Of a DNA stretch of 64,000 nt, positions 58,475 to 64,000 are shown one piece after another. A program made the position numbers and the translations under genes. Location of the stretch: NCBI RefSeq assembly GCF_003674065.1, contig NZ_RDBE01000010.1, positions 289,578-353,577 on the forward strand, given 5' to 3'. Under the pieces are notes generated by a model. That model saw nothing but the letters and a program-made list of their open reading frames with translations. It was not told the origin of the DNA and made no database searches. Numbering within the stretch: position 1 is the stretch's first letter; each line of letters opens with the position of its first letter. The DNA is from Nocardioides mangrovicus. Its GTDB lineage: Bacteria; Actinomycetota; Actinomycetes; Propionibacteriales; Nocardioidaceae.

Positions 58475-61400
58475 TCATTGTGTTGCGCGCGCTGGCGAGT
58501 TGCTCGGACGCTTGTCCCCTCTCAAGAGGGGGCGGTACCCGCGGACCCGCTTGGCCGTGCCTTTCAGACGGTCGCCGATCAGGAGCTGTCCGTATCGCAG
58601 CGGTGGCACATCGCCGTAGTCGCCGCTCACCAGCAAGAGATCTCGTTCGCCTACGGAGCTTCCGGCTATGCGCAGGGTTAACTCGTTGATGAGCTCGGGG
58701 CCGAGGCGCATCTCTACAGACCGCGCTCGGTCAGCGGCGACCACCACATGGATGCCAACCTCGGGACCGTTGATAAGAATGCGGGCGAGGTGGATCGCAG
58801 GGCCAGAACTATCCTCGGCTGCGTCATAAGGGTCGAACGGTGTGAGGGCCAGAGCTCGTTGCACCCCGCATAGGACGAGGAGTCTCCCTGGCGCTCCGAA
58901 CTCCTCGGCGGTCTGCCTGGCGTTTACGGCGTCGCGGAGGTCGCGCAGGGTGGCCTCCATCGCTCTCGACCTGAGGTAGCGCGCACTTGTCAGTTGAGCG
59001 ATTTCAGCGACACGTAGGTCGTCTTCAGCAGGGTCTTCACCAAGGAAGTCGATCAGGGTGACTTCGACCTCGCGCTGTCGAGCAGCTAGCAGCACGGAGT
59101 GGAGTGCTCCGCGTATAGCGGGATCGGTGGACTCTTCGTCGACGTTGTCGCCTAACAGGAGCAGGTTGGATCCCTGCATTCGTGAGAGAACGATGGATTC
59201 GGTGTCGGCGAGACTGAAGGGCTCGCCGATGTCGATCGTGAATCGCCCTCCCACGATCGGATCCATCCGCGGCGAAGGTCGCGAGACAGCGGCGTCCCCA
59301 TCGAAGACCCGCGGACGGCGTGTCCACCCGAAGGCCGCGGCTTTGGACGCGAGGTCTCTGAGGATGGCGCTGCGGTCGGCGGTCGGCACGTAGAGCCCTT
59401 GGAACGGCTGGTTCCTCGACTCCTCACCTCGAGAGGGGTTGAATAACCCCTCTCCTGTCTTAGTAAGCAGTCGTGTTGCCTTGTTGCTCTCACCCATGAC
59501 GATCTCCGCGTCGTACTCGTTGCACATGAATGCCACGCGCTGGGGGAGCAAGGTCAACGTCGGGCGGTCCATTGCTGGCATGTTGGAGAGAGTCTGGGAA
59601 GCCACGACGACATGCGCACCCGAGAACGGGCCCATCCTGACGATGTTGCTGAATGCCGCGAAAGCTGCAAGACCGATATCGTCGGCTTCCTCGAAGAGCT
59701 CGTGAAACTCGTCGACAATCACGACGATCCGCGCGAGCTTCTCGCCGGTCGTCGCGCGGTACTCGGTGATGTTCGCTATGCCTGTGCCATGGTGCTTCAT
59801 GAGTTGTGCGCGGCGTTGAATCTCCCGCTCGATGCCGACGAGGACTGCAAGCGAGAACTCACGTTCTGAGCGGATAGAGACCATGCGCGCGTGAGGAAGG
59901 TTCTCGTACACCTTGAACTCGACGCCGTGCTTGGCGTCGATGAGATATAGCTCGAGCTCCTCTGGCGAGTAAAGCATCGCCAAGGTGAGGATCATGGAGT
60001 GAAGCGAGGTGGTCTTGCCCGAGCGAGGCAGGCCGACCATGATCGCACCGCCCGCGACCTCGGTCGACGAGAAATACATCGAGGTCACCCCCTGCGCACC
60101 GGAGCGGCCGATGGGTGCGACGGCGTTATTGACGGTGGACCCCTGCCACCAAGAGTCTGGATCGGTGGACAACGCCGGCCTCGCTTGGTCGAGGTCGGGG
60201 AGGATCCCCACGCGCGCTCGGTTGAAGACGGGCAACAAGGAGTCCAGGGTGACCGCGGCAGGGTTCGCCTGAACCTCTCGAACCGCTGCGCCGATGCGGG
60301 TAAGGAGTCGCGCAAAGCCCGTCTCGGGGTTGCCATCGGCATCGAACACGAGTGGCGCCGGGGGGTCGGGGCGGAGATATAGAGCCACCTTGCCGACGGG
60401 CGCGCCAAGTTCGAGCCGCGCAACTGCGCCTCTCGCCGGGTCCACAAGAGGCGGCGCCCGCAGGATAACTGGCTTCAGGTTCAGCAGTCCGTCCTGGTTG
60501 CCGCCGGTGACCTCGACGGTCAACTTCTGCCCGGCGCTGAGACCATTCGGCCAGCGACCCGGGCTGAGGGCCTGAAGCTCGGACAAGTCGATCGTGCCGC
60601 GCTCGCCGTCGGGAAGCGAGAGGACGGCGTGCGTGGAGGTCGAGCTGACGACCGTCCCTGAATATTTGGCTCGGGGAGCGGATTCAAACGGTTCACGGAC
60701 CGGTTGCAAGGTGTGCCCGAAGTCGACCTTTTGCATGCTGCGAATCAGACGGTTGATCTCGATGTCGTCGTATGGCTTGGCCCTCTCCACTTCCTTGTTG
60801 TACTGCAGGACCGTGTAGACGCCGCAACGCGGACCGTTCTCAATCAGACTCAGAAGCTGTTTCGCCGCCTTGGTCGAGAAGCCGGTCGGGTAATCGAAGA
60901 TGGCGATTAGGCGATAGGGCTGCGCAACCTCGCCAGCGTGCTCGTTGTAGTCGTCGATCGACTCGAACTGTCCTCGGAGATACTTGGAGATAACGACCTC
61001 GAGGTGGTCGGAAAGATCGTCCATAAGTCGTTCGATATCCCGCTCGGTGGTCCAAGTCTTCTCATCGACCAGTTGCCCGTCGTAGTCCGCCAAATGGCGA
61101 AACCCGGCGACCGACTGACCGAGAGCGACCGGGTCAACAGCCTTGACATGAAGGGCACCCGGTGGGACAGCGGCGAAGAGGCGGAGCAGGAGAGATTTCA
61201 CCAGGTCGATTGCCTGCTCCCGATCGCCGACGTCGGCTCCTACCGACAATCCGGCCTCGAACGGGAACGAAATGAGTGCAGGGATGGGGAGGACGCTGAG
61301 AGCCTCAGGCAGTTCGGGGACCAGTTCGCCGAGCCGGATCAGTCGCTGGACCTCGTCGACTGTCGATGGTGAGTCCCAGCGGGGATCGGACCAGCCTGCA

Positions 61401-62056
61401 CCGGAAAGGTTCAGGCTCACCTCCACGTCACTGATGGTCTTGTTCAAATCGTCTGTAAGTTCGCGCTGGCGCGCCCGTTGCTTCTCGCGCTCCGCCTGCA
61501 GGAGTACATCGACCGACGCAGACACTTCGCTGACCCGCTCAGAGATCCAGTGCTGGGTCAGAGACGGGATCGCACGGTGAATCAGGTCCAAGCGATCGAG
61601 GTCCTGCCACACTGCGTCGGGGACTTGGGGACAACTTGAAGCTCTCTTGAACACTTTCGCGCTCCACGCCTTGTGCTCAGCCTGGAACTTGCCAGCGGTG
61701 TCGTTGACCCGCGAGAAGATTGCCTTCCACTGCTCGACTGCTTCCCACAGAGTGGAAGGCAGGTCTCCGGGCGGCATGTGCTTGATGCGTACGCCCTCAT
61801 AGGAGCCGAACTTTGCACGCAGGATTGAGCCGTAGGAGCGAGCAGCGCCAAGTTCCGGTGCTGCCTCGACAGCACGGCTCGCCTGTTCGCGCGCGTCGGC
61901 CTCGGCGCTCGCCATGCCCGTCCGGCGGCTCATGCCCAGTGCCTCGATCGCTGCGCAATCATCGCGGTAGGAGCCTTGAAGCCGAACAGTTTCGTTCAGC
62001 ATGCGGCGCATGAGTTGGTCCGCGCTGACTCGCGGGCCGGCGTCTGGGTCACTCAC
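58475..62056 (-). CDS. Large FtsK/EccC-like ATPase with S1/OB-like insertion, no membrane segments
   Basis: A 1193-residue protein. Residues about 1-240 are helical, with a charged coil near 185-210. A first FtsK-like domain (about 255-450) lacks a P-loop. About 460-525 (GTVVSSTSTHAVLSLPDGERG, then LSAGQKLTVEV) looks like an S1/OB fold. The central domain (about 560-900) is an intact FtsK ATPase: Walker A GLPRSGKTTSL near 673, DAKHGVEFKVYENLPH, Walker B IVVIVDEFHELFEE near 775. The C-terminal domain (about 975-1190) is ATPase-like with a degenerate LLLLGDNVDEES loop. EccC/EssC also has serial ATPase domains but starts with membrane helices, absent here. GTG 62056 follows GAGGGCAGCCC. Confidence 0.85.
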   Translation of the reverse strand: MSDPDAGPRVSADQLMRRMLNETVRLQGSYRDDCAAIEALGMSRRTGMASAEADAREQASRAVEAAPELGAARSYGSILRAKFGSYEGVRIKHMPPGDLPSTLWEAVEQWKAIFSRVNDTAGKFQAEHKAWSAKVFKRASSCPQVPDAVWQDLDRLDLIHRAIPSLTQHWISERVSEVSASVDVLLQAEREKQRARQRELTDDLNKTISDVEVSLNLSGAGWSDPRWDSPSTVDEVQRLIRLGELVPELPEALSVLPIPALISFPFEAGLSVGADVGDREQAIDLVKSLLLRLFAAVPPGALHVKAVDPVALGQSVAGFRHLADYDGQLVDEKTWTTERDIERLMDDLSDHLEVVISKYLRGQFESIDDYNEHAGEVAQPYRLIAIFDYPTGFSTKAAKQLLSLIENGPRCGVYTVLQYNKEVERAKPYDDIEINRLIRSMQKVDFGHTLQPVREPFESAPRAKYSGTVVSSTSTHAVLSLPDGERGTIDLSELQALSPGRWPNGLSAGQKLTVEVTGGNQDGLLNLKPVILRAPPLVDPARGAVARLELGAPVGKVALYLRPDPPAPLVFDADGNPETGFARLLTRIGAAVREVQANPAAVTLDSLLPVFNRARVGILPDLDQARPALSTDPDSWWQGSTVNNAVAPIGRSGAQGVTSMYFSSTEVAGGAIMVGLPRSGKTTSLHSMILTLAMLYSPEELELYLIDAKHGVEFKVYENLPHARMVSIRSEREFSLAVLVGIEREIQRRAQLMKHHGTGIANITEYRATTGEKLARIVVIVDEFHELFEEADDIGLAAFAAFSNIVRMGPFSGAHVVVASQTLSNMPAMDRPTLTLLPQRVAFMCNEYDAEIVMGESNKATRLLTKTGEGLFNPSRGEESRNQPFQGLYVPTADRSAILRDLASKAAAFGWTRRPRVFDGDAAVSRPSPRMDPIVGGRFTIDIGEPFSLADTESIVLSRMQGSNLLLLGDNVDEESTDPAIRGALHSVLLAARQREVEVTLIDFLGEDPAEDDLRVAEIAQLTSARYLRSRAMEATLRDLRDAVNARQTAEEFGAPGRLLVLCGVQRALALTPFDPYDAAEDSSGPAIHLARILINGPEVGIHVVVAADRARSVEMRLGPELINELTLRIAGSSVGERDLLLVSGDYGDVPPLRYGQLLIGDRLKGTAKRVRGYRPLLRGDKRPSNSPARATQ

Positions 62057-62521
62057 GGGCTGCCCTCGGATCTTCGCGGTTCGCTTCTACAGGATTTGGG
62101 CCGCGCGGAACACTCGGCGCCGGCTGGCACGCTACGTCTTCCCGGTGCTGACAATCCGTGTTTTGGCGGTTCTGATTCTGCCTGCTCTTCGCGGCCACAG
62201 GTCGCGTTCCATCGACTCGACTGGGCGAGGGGGCGCCGACTACGCGATGCATTTGACTGGATGCTCCAGCAGAGCCCTTGCACGTCGTCTAGGCCAGCCA
62301 GATGGATAAATCGGTCGTAGCGCACCACGGTTGGGCATCTGCAGCCAAGCTCTGGACGGCCGTGTAATCGTGCGCAGGACTCGCTCCATTGTCTGCGCAT
62401 CATGGGTCGCTGAATGGATGACCCGGCGCACTCAGCGGTGCGCGTGCCCGCAACAGGAACCCACGACCGCAACCGGATCACCCATCGGTGGTCCTCGGTG
62501 CCGACTTGGAAGGTCACGAAG
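62057..62521. other. Divergent intergenic region between FtsK-like and Sel1 genes
   Basis: These 465 bases hold no frame I would call a gene; the longer open frames lack good starts, RBS and recognisable features. It presumably contains the promoters of the two divergent units. No clear -35/-10 pair or operator dyad stood out. Confidence 0.5.
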
Positions 62522-63799
62522 ATGGGATTATTCAACCGCGCCAAGGCGCAGGAGTCCGTCGCCAGATCAGCAGGACACCCGCGACCCCCGGCGGTGGACT
62601 GGGCTGACATCGACAGCGTCCGAGCCGAGTGGCCGCGCGCCGAACTCGAACCCAGCCGCGACCTGCAGCAGTGGCAACGTGCCGTTGCAATATATGAGGC
62701 GCGCGACGATTACTCGTCGATGATGCAGTGCGCGACGATGCTCGGCAACGCACTCGCGCATTCGCTGTACGGAACGGGGATTCTGAGGGGCAGCGATCTC
62801 CCCGAGACAGCACACAAGGTCCTCTACTGCTCTCTATGCCCGCCACCCGACGGCCAGACCTTCGCCGACAGCGCTCAGCGAGCAGCGCGACTCGCCCTGA
62901 CGGTCATCCGCGAGAACGGTTGGCGTCCTCCATCGATGGGCGGGACCGAGGGCTACTTCGAGGCCCTGATCATGGACCGCGGCAATCGCATGCTCCTAAG
63001 TTCAGCCATCGGACCCGCGGACGCGCCTTGGAGCGGGGATCTAAGGGCGTTCTTCGAGGTCCCCCCACAGCCGATGGTGGGCGAACTTCCGCCCCACGGC
63101 CAGCCGGCTGGCGAGGTCGTCGCACGGATTGCGGAAACGCTCCGACAGGCCGAGGACGGCGACCAAGGCAGCACCCTCTACGCAGACGCTATGGCTCGCC
63201 ATGCCGCGGGCGATCCGCACGGTGCGCTCGAGCTCTACGGGCAAGCGGGGCGCCTAGGCTCGGTGGAGGCCATGGCAGCAGCGGGTGACCTTGCGAGCGA
63301 CCTGGGTCGGACCGAGGAGTCCGATTTCTGGTACGAGACTGCAGCCAGTGCTGGCCACACTGTCTCAATGTTCAACACGGGCGCAGCAGCCTATCGCCGG
63401 CAGGATCTGGCGACCGCAATGCAATGGTTTCAGCGGTCCGCCGAAGCCGGCAACGTGGAGGGCTATGCGGCGCTGACACAGCTGTCGAGCGAGGCCGGTG
63501 ATGAACGATCCGAGGCATATTGGGCCCGGCTCGGAGCTGAGGCAGGCCATACCTTCTGCATGGGCCGCCACGGGCTCCTTCTGGCGCGCGAGGCAGACGG
63601 TGACGTCCCGACACTTCGTCGTGCTCGAGATGTCGTGGAGCAGGCTGCCGATCGGGGTGACATCCAGGCTGCCACGTTGGCGGTCGATCTCAACCACCAA
63701 CTTAGCGACGCGCCCCGCGCGCAGCGGTTTGTGACAATGGTCGTGCAGAACGGCGATGCCGAGGCGAACGATCGCCTGCGGCGATTCGGCTACCTCTGA
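62522..63799 (+). CDS. Sel1-like repeat protein
   Basis: A 425-residue soluble protein. The C-terminal half (about 215-410) is a run of Sel1-like helical repeats, seen as AAGDPHGALELYGQAGRLGSVEAMAAAGD, then EESDFWYETAASAGHTVSMFN, LATAMQWFQRSAEAGNVEGYA and SEAYWARLGAEAGHTFCMG. Such repeats make protein-binding solenoids. The N-terminal 200 residues (MGLFNRAKAQES, VLYCSLCPPPDG) are of unknown fold. ATG 62522 is chosen for the LFNR start and an upstream GGAAGG. Divergent from the FtsK/WXG operon, it may regulate or adapt it. Confidence 0.75.
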   Translation: MGLFNRAKAQESVARSAGHPRPPAVDWADIDSVRAEWPRAELEPSRDLQQWQRAVAIYEARDDYSSMMQCATMLGNALAHSLYGTGILRGSDLPETAHKVLYCSLCPPPDGQTFADSAQRAARLALTVIRENGWRPPSMGGTEGYFEALIMDRGNRMLLSSAIGPADAPWSGDLRAFFEVPPQPMVGELPPHGQPAGEVVARIAETLRQAEDGDQGSTLYADAMARHAAGDPHGALELYGQAGRLGSVEAMAAAGDLASDLGRTEESDFWYETAASAGHTVSMFNTGAAAYRRQDLATAMQWFQRSAEAGNVEGYAALTQLSSEAGDERSEAYWARLGAEAGHTFCMGRHGLLLAREADGDVPTLRRARDVVEQAADRGDIQAATLAVDLNHQLSDAPRAQRFVTMVVQNGDAEANDRLRRFGYL

Positions 63800-64000
63800 T
63801 TCTCGGCCAGAAACGGACCCAACTGAGAGCCGGCGTTCCGCGGGGTTTGTATCGCTGACAAGGGCTGGTCGCCCGGGTCCGGCGCCGGAGCTGCGGGCCG
63901 GTCTCGTCCGTAGAGGTCGGGCTCGAACATTGATAACGCATACCGGCCGTGCACGGACGGGCTCCAGCTCATTCGAGCGAGCTTGTGAGCAATCCGGGGC
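63790..64000 (-). CDS. C-terminal end of an unidentified gene (cut by window edge)
   Basis: A minus-strand frame is open from the window end to TAG at 63790 (70 codons). It contains RIAHKLARMSW, RYALSMFEPDLYGRDRP and a Pro/Ala-rich tail. It overlaps the end of the Sel1 gene by 10 bases, as convergent genes often do. It could alternatively start at the internal ATG 63972. No family is recognisable from the tail. Confidence 0.45.
   Translation of the reverse strand, partial: PRIAHKLARMSWSPSVHGRYALSMFEPDLYGRDRPAAPAPDPGDQPLSAIQTPRNAGSQLGPFLAENQR

Larger units (their letters stand above)
50774..64000. mobile_element. Integrative element inserted at tRNA-Lys (right end outside window)
   Basis: From the tRNA-Lys 3' half rightward the content changes to integrase, repressor, excisionase-like HTH, prim-pol replication proteins, a RepA-like ATPase and cargo of less GC-biased codon use. 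This is the organisation of actinomycete integrative elements (pSAM2-like or satellite/phage-like). No second copy of the tRNA 3' end was seen up to 64000, so attR is beyond the window. No relaxase, portal or capsid gene is seen in the visible part. Confidence 0.8.

Noticed and set aside
57238-62056. A complete canonical ESX/type VII secretion locus
   Set aside because: No EccB, EccD, EccE, mycosin, EssB or ubiquitin-like partner is in the visible region, and the ATPase lacks N-terminal membrane helices.
62053-62610. Minus-strand frame of 185 codons upstream of the FtsK-like gene
   Set aside because: It lacks a good RBS, overlaps the start of the Sel1 gene and shows no recognisable domain or sensible codon use.
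50847-64000. A second copy of the tRNA-Lys 3' end (attR)
   Set aside because: I looked for the T-arm and anticodon segment to the window end and did not find it, so the right boundary is outside.

Overview
The window is high-GC DNA with GTG/TTG starts, tightly overlapping operons and an actinobacterial gene set: mycothiol synthase (mshD), the OmpR-type nitrogen regulator GlnR, a thiosulfate sulfurtransferase/DUF1416 pair, CsoR-CopA, Pst with a GTTCACC-type PHO box, and DhaKLM. Gene neighbourhoods such as sulfurtransferase-thioredoxin-glnR-mshD and ppk-mutT1 resemble those of mycobacteria. My best inference is an actinomycete, perhaps of the Nocardioidaceae; the genus cannot be proved from this sequence alone.

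Left part (1-23.2 kb), core metabolism. A partial XRE regulator and an asparaginase lead into a sulfate-assimilation block: an APS kinase with a degenerate ATP-sulfurylase-like N-terminus, a TauE/SafE exporter, CysD and CysN. About 590 bases of gene-free nested palindromes follow. Next come a cupin, a YgfZ-like protein, a Fur regulator, a nitrobindin-like protein with a 31-residue membrane microprotein, a BKACE enzyme and D-Tyr-tRNA deacylase (dtd). A membrane protein resembling a chain-length regulator precedes the sulfurtransferase/thioredoxin/ThiS-like operon, glnR-mshD, an esterase, polyphosphate kinase, an ArsR-like regulator and a NUDIX-phosphatase fusion.

Middle part (23.2-50.7 kb). 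PHO-box-driven pstSCAB is followed by a nuclease-fold gene bounded by two near-identical hairpin-forming inverted repeats, then Pit/DUF47, CsoR-CopA, a cold-shock gene and an 846-residue repeat-rich disordered membrane protein. An aromatic or aldehyde catabolic cluster follows: IclR, benzoylformate-decarboxylase-like enzyme, SDR, sugar-type ABC transporter, benzaldehyde-dehydrogenase-like enzyme, MetE-like methyltransferase and AAHS symporter. After it come DhaKLM and an HxlR/nitroreductase pair.

Right part (50.77 kb to the end). A tRNA-Lys(TTT) is the apparent integration site of an element that continues past the window. Its integrase reads into the tRNA 3' end. It carries a CI-like repressor and excisionase-like HTH, divergently arranged, two tandem prim-pol proteins (the first apparently degenerate) and a RepA-like ATPase. 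Its cargo includes a 33-residue Cys-rich microprotein and a compact operon that I do not recognise as a described system: a soluble FtsK/EccC-like ATPase with an S1/OB-like insertion, a WXG100-like protein, a coiled-coil protein and a second, shorter WXG-like protein, divergent from a Sel1-repeat protein. This module is the best candidate for an undescribed system in the window.
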